NCBI GenBank assembly: GCA_903905335.1
Contig: CAIVGC010000043.1
Location: forward strand, 1-42,286
Reading direction: 5' to 3'
Length of the DNA stretch: 42,286 bases
DNA from: an uncultured Methylococcaceae bacterium
GTDB taxonomy: Bacteria; Pseudomonadota; Gammaproteobacteria; Methylococcales; Methylomonadaceae
A program made the translations under genes and the position numbers. Of this stretch, positions 9,772 through 19,212 are shown one piece after another. The notes under the pieces are model-generated. The model did no database searches, had not been told where the DNA came from, and worked only from the letters and a program-made list of their open reading frames with translations. The first letter of the stretch is position 1. Every line of letters starts with the position of its first letter.

Positions 9772-10550
9772 TTATCCCAACTCAAAACTTGTTATTCCAA
9801 ACACCTTATGTAAAGGCACATTTGGAATTTCTTTACTATACATACGCGCAGTTTCGAATATTTTTTGCATGTTGAATTGTTCTGCTATTTTTAATGATTC
9901 CGAGTTAGGCTCAGGAATATCCAAATAATAGAATTCACCGGCTATATTTGAGATGAGCGCCTCTAATATTTCAACAGCAATAACTTCATTATCTGCGAAC
10001 AAGGGACCTACTTTATATCCTTTTATACATTTCCTAAGAATCCCATATCCTAAAAGATGAGTTTCATTTTCGACATAATATCCAACGGAGTCGACTTGAA
10101 CAATCCAACGTCGAAGAAACTCTGTACGGGGAACCAAGAAAATTTCACGATCATATTCAAGTAATTTATTAAAATCCACATCAGCAATCGGCAAGGCTGT
10201 TGGTGATTCCTTGCTTTTCACTTTCCCTTCGAATCGAATCGAATATTTTTGTAGGCATAATTAAATCCAAAATTTTGGTAGGTCATCTGCTTTTCTAAAA
10301 CACCATCCAGACCAACATTACGATCACCTAAATATTCTAAAGCGACTTTTCCCAACTGAATACCCTGCCATTGACCACGATACTCAGGATCTATAATAAA
10401 AAGACCTATAAAGCCATAATGATCATTATAAGCAACTCCAGAGATACTCCCAATTAATTTACCATCAACCTCAATAATGAAAAATCCATTTAAGTCAGCA
10501 TGATAGAAGGCATCTGCATCATAAAGACCCGGATTCCATCCTTCCAATGC
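9772..10550 (-). pseudogene. Two-domain GNAT acetyltransferase, split by a frameshift and lacking its normal N-terminus
   Basis: ORFs 10218-10547 (EGWNPGLYDADAFYHADLNGFFI...GFIGLFIIDPEYRGQ) and 9772-10221 read as one protein in two frames; an in-frame TAG lies two codons before ALEGWNPG. Confidence 0.75.
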
Positions 10551-10709
10551 GCCCTATGAGCTTATCATTAGATACTAAGTCTTTTCAGCTCTGACTGACC
10601 AAGTTGCTAGGTAAGATATTTAATAAAACAGTTGATGTTTCTAGGCTTTAAAAAGGCCATTTTAATTAATTTCCCTATACAAATCATAAGAGAAAAAAAA
10701 TCGCCGGCT

Positions 10710-11171
10710 TCACTCTAAAAGTTTTTTTGTTAATGTCACTACATTATGATTTTTAGCATAAGAATAATCATAGGCATGCATATAACTCTTTACCAGATAG
10801 ATACCCAGCCCGCCAATAGGCCTATCCTCTAGCTCTAGTGTCAAATCCGGAGATTCACTTTGAAAAGGATCAAAGGCATCGCCATCATCTGTAATATGGA
10901 TGATAATTTCTTTGGTATTTGTTTCAATCAAAACATCTATAGCACCAGTCCGGCCGTCCGGATATCCATATTCAATAACATTAACAATTAATTCTTCCAA
11001 TACAAGATTAACTTGCATAACGACCGCGCAATCCCAACTAACTTCCTCACCAAAAAGTTCCACATTTTCAGCTAATGAAGATAATGCATCAATTTCATTT
11101 GGCAAAACGCGAATAAATTTACGATAATCAGTCACTTGATCATTGATATTAAATTCCTCATGTTTAATCAT
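10710..11171 (-). CDS. RsbW-like anti-sigma factor / serine kinase (GHKL ATPase)
   Basis: 153 aa with N-box LVLEELIVNVIEYGYPDG, G1 DDGDAFDP, G2 GGLGIYLVKSY. Confidence 0.9.
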   Translation of the reverse strand: MIKHEEFNINDQVTDYRKFIRVLPNEIDALSSLAENVELFGEEVSWDCAVVMQVNLVLEELIVNVIEYGYPDGRTGAIDVLIETNTKEIIIHITDDGDAFDPFQSESPDLTLELEDRPIGGLGIYLVKSYMHAYDYSYAKNHNVVTLTKKLLE

Positions 11172-11244
11172 TAGTGTGCCACCATATAGTTAGTATTGTA
11201 ATAGTCTGACATTTCAACTGCTCTCTCTCGTGACATATTTACCT

Positions 11245-14200
11245 TTAAAGAGGATCCCATTTTAGTACCGTGATTGTTATATCATCAGATTGTGGCGCGC
11301 CCCCAGCAAAACTAATGACACTATCAAAAATGGCTGTAACCAGTGCTTTTGCATTTTGGCTGCCGTATAATTGCACCTGTTCAAGCATTCTAGCCTCACC
11401 ATACTCCTCCCATTCTGGATTGAAAGCTTCTGTTACGCCATCGGTATATAAAATGAGACTATCTCCGGGGGCAAGCTGTTGTTTGTGCTCTTGAAAACTT
11501 ACGTCTTCGATAACGCCTAGCGCTGCATCTCCGAAGGACCTCAACATTTCGAGAGTGCCGTTAGCATGTCTCAACACAGGCGGATTATGTCCACCATTGG
11601 CATATATTAATTGACCACTGACAGGATCAAATACCGCATAAAAAACTGTGACAAACAGATACATGGGGTTTTGAGTACACAATATATCATTGGTACGTTG
11701 CAAACATTCGCTAGGCCCTGATGAAGTGGCAGCAATAAGGCGTAAATTGGTTCGTGCCACGGCCATAAAAAAAGCCGCTGGAACGCCCTTGCCTGAAACA
11801 TCGGCCATCACCAAGCCCAGTTTACCGCAAGGCAATTCGATAAAATCATAGAAATCACCGCCCATTGTCGTTGCCGGAAGCATACGAGCGGAACCTTCAC
11901 AACCATTAGCAGCAGGAAAATATGCTGGTAAAATGTCGATCTGAAGATTCCTTGCGATTTCGAGTTCACTATTGATATACCCATGAGCTTCCTTCAATTG
12001 CTCTTCGCCTCTCTTATATTCAATAGCGACACTCGCTAAGCGCGCAGATTGTTCGATAAGATAAATATCTGTTTTTTCTGGAGTCTGCTCTTCATTATGA
12101 TAGATCGAAAAAGTGCCTAATACTTGGCCCGATGCCAACCGGATAGGTTGAGACCAACATGCACCTAAACCAGCAATAACAACAACCTCTTTAAGCAATT
12201 CATAACTAGGATGCGTTAAGATATCATCAACAATAATACGCTCCGCTGTTAACGCCGCCATTCCACAAGAACCTACTCCAGAATTTATATGTAAGCCGTC
12301 AAGCGCTTTAATATAGATCTCTGGCAAGCTGGGGGCTATACCATTAACTAGACGCTGTCCTTTTTTATCTAATAACCAAATGCTACAACGCATAGCTGAA
12401 TTTAATTGCTCAACACCTAGTACGATAGCTTCAAGAATACTAGTAATAGAATTTTCACCAGTCAACATCTCCAGAGTATGGCTACGAAAATACTCATATT
12501 TTTCAGCTTTCTTTCTTGCTTTGACTTCCTGCTTAATAGATTCATTTTGTTCATTAAGCTCATCTTCAGCTAAGGACCGACTCTCCTGAACTAGAACTAT
12601 CCACCAAGCAGCGATGCTACTTAAAGCACCTAGTACAAAAAACAAATTGAATAAAGATGCAGCATATTCTGCTGCTTTATATGAATCAATATTACCGTAA
12701 CTTAATGAATACGATAGCCAAAAAGTTATAGCAACAGCCAATAACATTACACCTAAGATCAATGTAAATTGGGAAATTCTAGAAGCCGTTTGCTTCGAAA
12801 TATTATGCGTGAATATTAAGTTAAGTATTCTAGAAACTACTTGACTATAAATAGATATTTGCAGCGGTTTACATTGATCCTTACAGCTAGCATCCAAGGT
12901 GCAACATAAAGAACAAATTGGTTTTTCATAATAGGGACAATAAGCAAAATCAGTTTGTGAATACTGTTCACTACAAACGCCACAAAAACACAGTTCATCT
13001 GATTTTTCAAAGTGCACATCCTCACGTGCGATGTAATATTTACCTTTAGTTAGCTTGGCAATAACAGGCACAAGAATCAAACTAATCATCATAGCAATTA
13101 ACCAGGAGTAGGCTTGGGCAAACAGCCCAAAAACTCCAGTGAAAGCAATGATGGAAACCAGTGAGGCCAGCAACATACTGACAAAACCAACCGGATTAAA
13201 ATTGTAAAGATGTGCACGTTTAAACTCGACAATGGGTGGACTTAACTTTAAAGCTTTATTAATCGTAAGATCTGCAACGACTGCAAAAACCCAAGCAATA
13301 GCAACATTAGAATATAGCCCTAGAACTTTTTGCAGGACTTCGAATACGCCCATTTCCATTAATAATAAGGCTATACCAATATTGAAAACTAACCATACCA
13401 CCCTACCAGGATGCGCATGGGTAATCCTAGAAAAGAAATTTGACCACGCCAATGATCCAGCATAAGCATTAGTCACATTAATTTTTATTTGCGAGATAAT
13501 AACAAAAATCGTACTCACTAAAAGCGCTAGTTTTTGATGATCAAAAACATAAGTAAAAGCGACATAATACATCTGAGCTGGTTCTTTTGCTTCAGCATAA
13601 CTAAGGCCTGCTATAACGACTAAGGAAGCCAGTAACATACCCGCCATTTGCTTAAGGCAACCCAATATTATCCAGCCAGGCCCGGCCGCCAATAAGGAAA
13701 ACCACCAACTAACACGATTATTTTTATGTAGATCAGGCATAAAACGCAAATAATCAACTTGCTCGCCAATTTGAACAATTAACGATAATGAAATTCCAGT
13801 GGCGATGCCGAAATAATAAGGATCAAATTCATTGCTACCGGAAAGTTGACCCTTAAAATCAGTTAAAGCTTCTATGGTATGAGGTGATTGTGTGTAGAGA
13901 AAATAAAAAGGCAAAATCATCAATATCAGCCAAATGGGCTGTGTCCACAAATGCAAACGATTGATAGCTGTTATTCCATAAAAAACAATAGGAAAGATAA
14001 TGAGAGAACACAATAGGTAGCCCAAATATAAAGGTAGCTCCATATAAAGCTTGAGAGCTTGAGCCATAATAGACGCTTCTAAAGCAAAAAATATAAAACA
14101 AAAAGAAGCGTAAATTAACGAAGTGAGTGTAGATCCAACGTAACCAAAGCCTGCGCTACGTGTTAATAAGTCAATATCAATATTATAACGTGCGGCGTAG

Positions 14201-14472
14201 TATGAGATCGGCAACCCCGCCCCAAAAATCAAAAGCGATGCCAGCAAAATTGCCCACATTGCATTCGTATAACCATAACTAAGTAACAGGCTAGCACCAA
14301 TAGCCTCTAGCGCCAAAAATGCGGCGCTTCCTATCGCGGTATTCGCAAGCAGAAATGGCGACCATTTTCTAAAACTAGACGGTGAATAACGTAACGCATA
14401 ATCTTCAATAGATTCATTTGCAACCCAATGATTATATTGACGACGTGTTTTTTCAACCGTATGTTTTGACAT
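11245..14472 (-). CDS. NCS1-type permease fused to Cys-rich segment, GAF domain and SpoIIE/PP2C (RsbU-like) phosphatase
   Basis: 1075 aa; N-terminal ~480 aa NCS1-like transporter; CFCGVC...YCPYYEKPICSLCC...CKDQC; two further TMs; GAF-like region; C-terminal SpoIIE motifs LVMADVSGKGVPAAFFMA, LYTDGVTEAFN, SDDITITVL. Confidence 0.88.
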   Translation of the reverse strand: MSKHTVEKTRRQYNHWVANESIEDYALRYSPSSFRKWSPFLLANTAIGSAAFLALEAIGASLLLSYGYTNAMWAILLASLLIFGAGLPISYYAARYNIDIDLLTRSAGFGYVGSTLTSLIYASFCFIFFALEASIMAQALKLYMELPLYLGYLLCSLIIFPIVFYGITAINRLHLWTQPIWLILMILPFYFLYTQSPHTIEALTDFKGQLSGSNEFDPYYFGIATGISLSLIVQIGEQVDYLRFMPDLHKNNRVSWWFSLLAAGPGWIILGCLKQMAGMLLASLVVIAGLSYAEAKEPAQMYYVAFTYVFDHQKLALLVSTIFVIISQIKINVTNAYAGSLAWSNFFSRITHAHPGRVVWLVFNIGIALLLMEMGVFEVLQKVLGLYSNVAIAWVFAVVADLTINKALKLSPPIVEFKRAHLYNFNPVGFVSMLLASLVSIIAFTGVFGLFAQAYSWLIAMMISLILVPVIAKLTKGKYYIAREDVHFEKSDELCFCGVCSEQYSQTDFAYCPYYEKPICSLCCTLDASCKDQCKPLQISIYSQVVSRILNLIFTHNISKQTASRISQFTLILGVMLLAVAITFWLSYSLSYGNIDSYKAAEYAASLFNLFFVLGALSSIAAWWIVLVQESRSLAEDELNEQNESIKQEVKARKKAEKYEYFRSHTLEMLTGENSITSILEAIVLGVEQLNSAMRCSIWLLDKKGQRLVNGIAPSLPEIYIKALDGLHINSGVGSCGMAALTAERIIVDDILTHPSYELLKEVVVIAGLGACWSQPIRLASGQVLGTFSIYHNEEQTPEKTDIYLIEQSARLASVAIEYKRGEEQLKEAHGYINSELEIARNLQIDILPAYFPAANGCEGSARMLPATTMGGDFYDFIELPCGKLGLVMADVSGKGVPAAFFMAVARTNLRLIAATSSGPSECLQRTNDILCTQNPMYLFVTVFYAVFDPVSGQLIYANGGHNPPVLRHANGTLEMLRSFGDAALGVIEDVSFQEHKQQLAPGDSLILYTDGVTEAFNPEWEEYGEARMLEQVQLYGSQNAKALVTAIFDSVISFAGGAPQSDDITITVLKWDPL

Positions 14473-14613
14473 TATTTCTTTATATTTAAAAAATTCACAG
14501 ATTATAAATTACAATACTGATTATATCTAAAGTAATTTGGTTGATCTTAAACTAAATATGCCATCATATTTTTCGAAGCATTAATACACTTATAAATTTA
14601 TTGAGAATTTCAA

Positions 14614-15276
14614 ATGAAAAACCATATAAACACACAGATAAAATTAATGGCTATTGTTATTTTTTTCATACTCCTGACTGGACTAAGTGCAATTTACCTA
14701 ATGGACGCAGTGCAACGTTCAGAAAACACCTCAAGCCAACAACAACAAGAATTACTGATAGCGGCATTTGAAATTGAAGAAGCGCATACGCAGTTTAAAA
14801 TTCAAGTTCAAGAATGGAAAAATCTATTGCTTCGAGGTAGAAACCCTGATGACTTTCAACATTATTTAGCTTCTTTTAATCTGCAAACAACTGAAGTACA
14901 GCAACATCTAGCAAAAGCTAAATTCGCATTTAAAGAAGATTGGGCGGGTAAATTTGATGAGCTAAGCAATAACCATAAACGCTTGATTGAAACCTATTTA
15001 ACAGCACAATCAAAAACAAAATTCGACGATCCTTCCAGTGTTCAGGCTTTGGATAATTCTCTTCGAGGCATTGACCGCCCAATGGATCTATTATTTCCCA
15101 AACTAACTCACTACCTCTCCGAGCTAGTTAAAAATAAATTAATTGAAGACAATCATTTACATGCGGCGACACATCACCAGCATGTTTGGTGGATCACTTT
15201 TTGCGTCAGCATCAGCATCATTCTAATGATCGCTTTATATTGGATCAGCTTTAAAAAAGCTATCATCAGTAAATAA
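14614..15276 (+). CDS. Two-TM periplasmic-sensor-like protein without output domain (four-helix-bundle-like)
   Basis: 220 aa; N-terminal TM, helical Q/E/K-rich extracytoplasmic region, C-terminal TM, then only ~10 residues (SFKKAIISK). Confidence 0.6.
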   Translation: MKNHINTQIKLMAIVIFFILLTGLSAIYLMDAVQRSENTSSQQQQELLIAAFEIEEAHTQFKIQVQEWKNLLLRGRNPDDFQHYLASFNLQTTEVQQHLAKAKFAFKEDWAGKFDELSNNHKRLIETYLTAQSKTKFDDPSSVQALDNSLRGIDRPMDLLFPKLTHYLSELVKNKLIEDNHLHAATHHQHVWWITFCVSISIILMIALYWISFKKAIISK

Positions 15277-15293
15277 AGTGACCAATCATTAAT

Positions 15294-16874
15294 ATGGAAA
15301 TTCTAATCAATATCCTAGCAGGATTAGGTCTTTTTTTTATCGGCATTGCCAATGTAAGCCAAGGCCTTAGACAATTAACCGGCCCAACCTTTCGCCGCCT
15401 GATGGCACGAGCCGGAGACAATCCTTTCGCGGCGGCAGCAACAGGAACCATGGCAGGCGCTTTATTACAAAGCTCCAATGCCGTGACCTTTATAATCATC
15501 GGCTTGATTAATACCAAAGCACTTGACACACGTCGTGGCCAACCTATTTTGGCATGGGCAAACGTCGGCACCTCTGCACTGGTTTTACTGGCCTCAATGA
15601 ACTTGCGACTGGTTGCACTTTTTCTGTTGGCCTCAACAGGCATTGCCATGCACTTGAGTCAGGAAAAATCAAGATATCGTTATTTAATGACAGGAATGAT
15701 GGGCCTTGGCATGCTGCTAATGGGTGCTGATTTAATCAAGGTAGGCGCCAAACCCTTACAAGATATTGAAGACTTTAGAAATATAATTGCCTTTGGTGTT
15801 CAATATCAATTACTGGCGGTCATTATCGGAATGGTATTGGCGGTCTTCACTCAAAGTACATCGACAGTTGCGGTGGCTGCAATTGGTATGACGCAATCAG
15901 GCTTGTTCGGCATTGATCAAACCTTACTACTGGTCTTTGGCGCAAATATTGGTTCTGGTATTAGCACAGCATTAATGGCAGCAAATCTAAGTGGTTCGGG
16001 CCGACAACTTGCCTATTTTCAATGCGTATTCAAAATCATTGGTTCTTTACTGTTACTTACCTTATTTTACCTAGAAAATAGTTATCATTGGCCATTACTT
16101 AAAGCTGGTGTTGCAAGCTTAGACCCAAGACTAAGCACCCAGATTGCCTTGGCTTATTTACTCATGCAATTGGCAGGTGTTATTGGTACCTTGCCAATTA
16201 GTCAATACTTAGCCACTATTTGTCGCCGACTATCACCGCCCACTAAACACGAAGAACTTTCGTGTTCACAATATTTATTTGACCAAGCTCTGGAAGATCC
16301 ACAGACAGCAATAGCACTTGCAGTATGCGAAGCCAAAGATATTGCTACTCGCATTTCTGAGCTATTACCTTACGATGGCTCAACATTGGATAATTTTGGT
16401 AGAAAAACACTACTTGACGGTAGCCTAGCCGTATTACAGGAAACTCGTGAATTTCTTGCTGAAATGCTCAACTACCAACCTGATCTAGCCGTTGTCGAAC
16501 TCAATCTTAGATTACAGACTCAATGCGAACTCATCGAACAACTAATGGAAACAACGCTTCAGATTGGACTTACACTGGATGAATTACCAGAAACTGACGG
16601 CATGAAACAAATTAGCAATAGCGTCATAGAAGGCCTGCACTTTATCCTACTAACCTTGATTGATTGTGTAATAGAAGAAGATGACGATAATATTTCCTTA
16701 TTAGAAATAATGACTGATGACCGCACAGAAATTATGCAACGTTTACGGAACTCACTCATGCAGGAAACGAATGGAATGGAGCAAGCTAATTATCAAGCCT
16801 TACTCAATGTGACTATTTTTCTGGATCGCTCCATCTGGTTGACACGCCGACTAATGTTAACACTCACGCCATAA
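15294..16874 (+). CDS. Na/Pi cotransporter family protein with C-terminal PhoU-like region
   Basis: 526 aa; duplicated QSS motifs (ALLQSSNAVTFIIIG; TQSTSTVAVAAIGM), GANIGSGISTALMA; helical C-terminus. Confidence 0.88.
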   Translation: MEILINILAGLGLFFIGIANVSQGLRQLTGPTFRRLMARAGDNPFAAAATGTMAGALLQSSNAVTFIIIGLINTKALDTRRGQPILAWANVGTSALVLLASMNLRLVALFLLASTGIAMHLSQEKSRYRYLMTGMMGLGMLLMGADLIKVGAKPLQDIEDFRNIIAFGVQYQLLAVIIGMVLAVFTQSTSTVAVAAIGMTQSGLFGIDQTLLLVFGANIGSGISTALMAANLSGSGRQLAYFQCVFKIIGSLLLLTLFYLENSYHWPLLKAGVASLDPRLSTQIALAYLLMQLAGVIGTLPISQYLATICRRLSPPTKHEELSCSQYLFDQALEDPQTAIALAVCEAKDIATRISELLPYDGSTLDNFGRKTLLDGSLAVLQETREFLAEMLNYQPDLAVVELNLRLQTQCELIEQLMETTLQIGLTLDELPETDGMKQISNSVIEGLHFILLTLIDCVIEEDDDNISLLEIMTDDRTEIMQRLRNSLMQETNGMEQANYQALLNVTIFLDRSIWLTRRLMLTLTP

Positions 16875-17071
16875 TTTAATTAACTAGAATTCTGGGCTAT
16901 TGAAAAACTTAAGGCGTGACCGCGTGAGGTATAGAAGCATTTCACCCCACTTTTCATCTAAGCTTAGTCAGTAGGGTTTCAGAGCACATAGATGTAAATA
17001 TTGAATACTAATCAAAAGAATAGTTCGTTGTAACCATGGTACGTCCTCTATTATTAAAAGGTAACTATTGT

Positions 17072-18229
17072 ATGCGTATTGGCACAACCATAAGTTCTGT
17101 ACAAACACCAATTATCCCAGTAATTGGCGAATGGACGCGTAATACGCCAGGTACCTTATCATTAGGTCAAGGCATGGTTTCATACCCTCCACCTAAATTA
17201 GCATTGCAAAAAATATGTGATTTTGGCTTGCGTACTGAAGAGCATTTATATGGCTCCTCATTGGGCCATGAGCCCTTGTTGAAATTAATAGCGACAAAAT
17301 TACTTTCCGAAAATGGCATAGACTCCAGTAGTCATAATAGACTGATGGTAACTGCGGGGTCCAATATGGCATTTTTGAATGTATTAAGAACCATTACAGA
17401 TCCCGGTGATGAAATCATTTTGCCATTACCTTATTACTTCAATCAAGAAATGGCTATACGTATGCTTAATTGCATACCAGTCACGGTGCCGACGGATGCC
17501 AGTTATCAATTACAATTGGAGGGGTTACGTTCAGCGATTACTGAAAAGACCCGGGCTATTGTTACTGTTTCACCTAATAATCCCAGTGGCGCCGTATACC
17601 CAGAAAAAGCATTACGTGCCGTTAATCAGTTATGTAAAGAATATGGTTTATATCATATCAGTGATGAAGCCTATGAATACTTCACTTATGGAGAGGTAAA
17701 ACATTTTTCGCCTGGAAGTATTTTGGGCTCTGAGTCACATACGATCTCATTATTTTCTTTATCAAAAGCTTATGGATTCGCCAGTTGGCGGATTGGTTAT
17801 CTTGTTATTCCAGAAATGCTCTTACCTTCATTGTTGAAAGTACAAGATACCAATCTTATTTGCCCGCCCTTGATCACCCAATATGCTGCGATGGGTGCCT
17901 TACAGACAGGAAGTTCTTATTGTAGGGATCAAATTCAGCAATTGGCCAAAATTCGTGATCAAGTAACTATTCGTTTACAAGCCTTGAACCAAGTAAAGGT
18001 TGTAGAAACCGAGGGAGCCTTTTATTTGCTGTTAAAAGTTAATACTCAAAAAAATGATTTGCAGTTGGCAAAATCGTTAATTGAGGAATTCAAAGTAGCT
18101 GTAATACCTGGATGTGCTTTTGGTTTACATGACGCTTGTTATCTTCGGATTTCATACGGAATGCTTGCTGAAGAAACTGCTAAGATCGCTTTGCAACGAT
18201 TGTGTAAAGGACTTAAGTTACTTTGTTAG
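17072..18229 (+). CDS. Class I/II pyridoxal-phosphate aminotransferase
   Basis: TVSPNNPSGAVYPE, SDEAYEYFTY, SLSKAYGFASWRIGYL (PLP lysine); likely start MRIGTTISSVQTP at 17072. Confidence 0.9.
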   Translation: MRIGTTISSVQTPIIPVIGEWTRNTPGTLSLGQGMVSYPPPKLALQKICDFGLRTEEHLYGSSLGHEPLLKLIATKLLSENGIDSSSHNRLMVTAGSNMAFLNVLRTITDPGDEIILPLPYYFNQEMAIRMLNCIPVTVPTDASYQLQLEGLRSAITEKTRAIVTVSPNNPSGAVYPEKALRAVNQLCKEYGLYHISDEAYEYFTYGEVKHFSPGSILGSESHTISLFSLSKAYGFASWRIGYLVIPEMLLPSLLKVQDTNLICPPLITQYAAMGALQTGSSYCRDQIQQLAKIRDQVTIRLQALNQVKVVETEGAFYLLLKVNTQKNDLQLAKSLIEEFKVAVIPGCAFGLHDACYLRISYGMLAEETAKIALQRLCKGLKLLC

Positions 18230-18284
18230 TAATGATAGTTAAAAATAATATTACTATTCCCTGTTTTAACTTAAACTCGGGGTG

Positions 18285-18374
18285 TTAAAACATCAATCTT
18301 CTCCGGATTAACGATTGCACCGACCTTTAAAATATTGATCTGCTTTGAAGTAACAATACCCGAGACCTTTAAAA
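18285..18374. repeat. Degenerate 42-bp tandem repeat (about two units)
   Basis: TTAAAA at 18285, 18327 and 18369 (spacing exactly 42), with similar intervening text ending GACCTTT. Confidence 0.55.
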
Positions 18375-18447
18375 GCTTAACTAGTGGTTGGACCGTCGTC
18401 GCAACAGTTGCTCAATCTAAATATGAGGTGAGTGGCCTGGTTATTGG

Positions 18448-18486
18448 CTACTACTACTACTACTACTACTACTACTATTATTATTA
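18448..18486. repeat. Trinucleotide microsatellite (CTA)10(TTA)3
   Basis: Direct reading: ten CTA units followed by three TTA units. Confidence 0.97.
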
Positions 18487-18603
18487 TTTTGACGTCGCTA
18501 TAGTCACGCCGACTGGCACTACCAATTTTTGTGCGCCTGTAAAAAAAATTAGTGGTGTAGTCGCACCTTATCAAACGTTTCGGTTGGGGTTAAAAACCGA
18601 TGC

Positions 18604-18627
18604 CGGTCGGGGTTATAACCCCGACCG
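18604..18627. repeat. 24-nt perfect palindrome CGGTCGGGGTTATAACCCCGACCG
   Basis: Self-complementary; an alternative partner TTTCGGTTGGGGTTA lies at 18578-18592. Confidence 0.95.
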
Positions 18628-18804
18628 AAACATTTAGATGCCTCAATAACTTTCGAAACGTTAAACGTAAAGGACGTGATTGCAAACCCCGCCCCGCCTC
18701 GTTACAAACCCCATCCCGCTTCAGCTCACGCTCTAAACTAAGACAATCTCGTCGTTCCGACAGATTTATCCACCGGAATGACGATTCGGTTACTAAGAGC
18801 GTCT

Positions 18805-19161
18805 TTATGGTTGCGGACTTTTTTGCAACTTTAAGGTTTGTTGTATTTGCTTTAATTCACTGGGCGGCATTTTATTAATATGCTTTTTGACTAGATCAGG
18901 CATCTCTATCATTTTAGCATTGGCAAATTGCGCCAATTCTTTAGAGCTTAAATTATTAAGCTGCTGTTGCACTAAGCCAGAAAGTTGAGTGCGTTGCTCT
19001 GGCTTCATGTTAGGTTGAAACTTTTGTATAAGTAACTCAAGCTGCTGTGGTGTTACTAATGATTTAATAGCTGATAAAGATTGTTCTTCGCCAACGGCTT
19101 TTGCCATTGGGCTAACGACTATGCTTAATATAAGTATTATTAATGATTTGTTGATCAACAT
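18805..19161 (-). CDS. Small Gln/Lys-rich predicted secreted protein
   Basis: 118 aa with N-terminal signal-peptide-like segment (MLINKSLIILILSIVVSPMAKA). Confidence 0.55.
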   Translation of the reverse strand: MLINKSLIILILSIVVSPMAKAVGEEQSLSAIKSLVTPQQLELLIQKFQPNMKPEQRTQLSGLVQQQLNNLSSKELAQFANAKMIEMPDLVKKHINKMPPSELKQIQQTLKLQKSPQP

Positions 19162-19212
19162 GGTGTGCCTCTGTGAGTAATATTATAAAACCTAGCTTGA
19201 TAACGACGGCTC

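Noticed and set aside
10218-10246. Programmed ribosomal frameshift in the GNAT gene
   Set aside because: No convincing slippery heptamer plus structure; a pentanucleotide expansion explains the shift exactly, and the N-terminus is also lesioned.
18335-18637. ORF with poly-Tyr tract (and antisense poly-Val ORF 18377-18574)
   Set aside because: The homopolymers are just the (CTA)n microsatellite read in frame; flanking residues show no recognisable domain.
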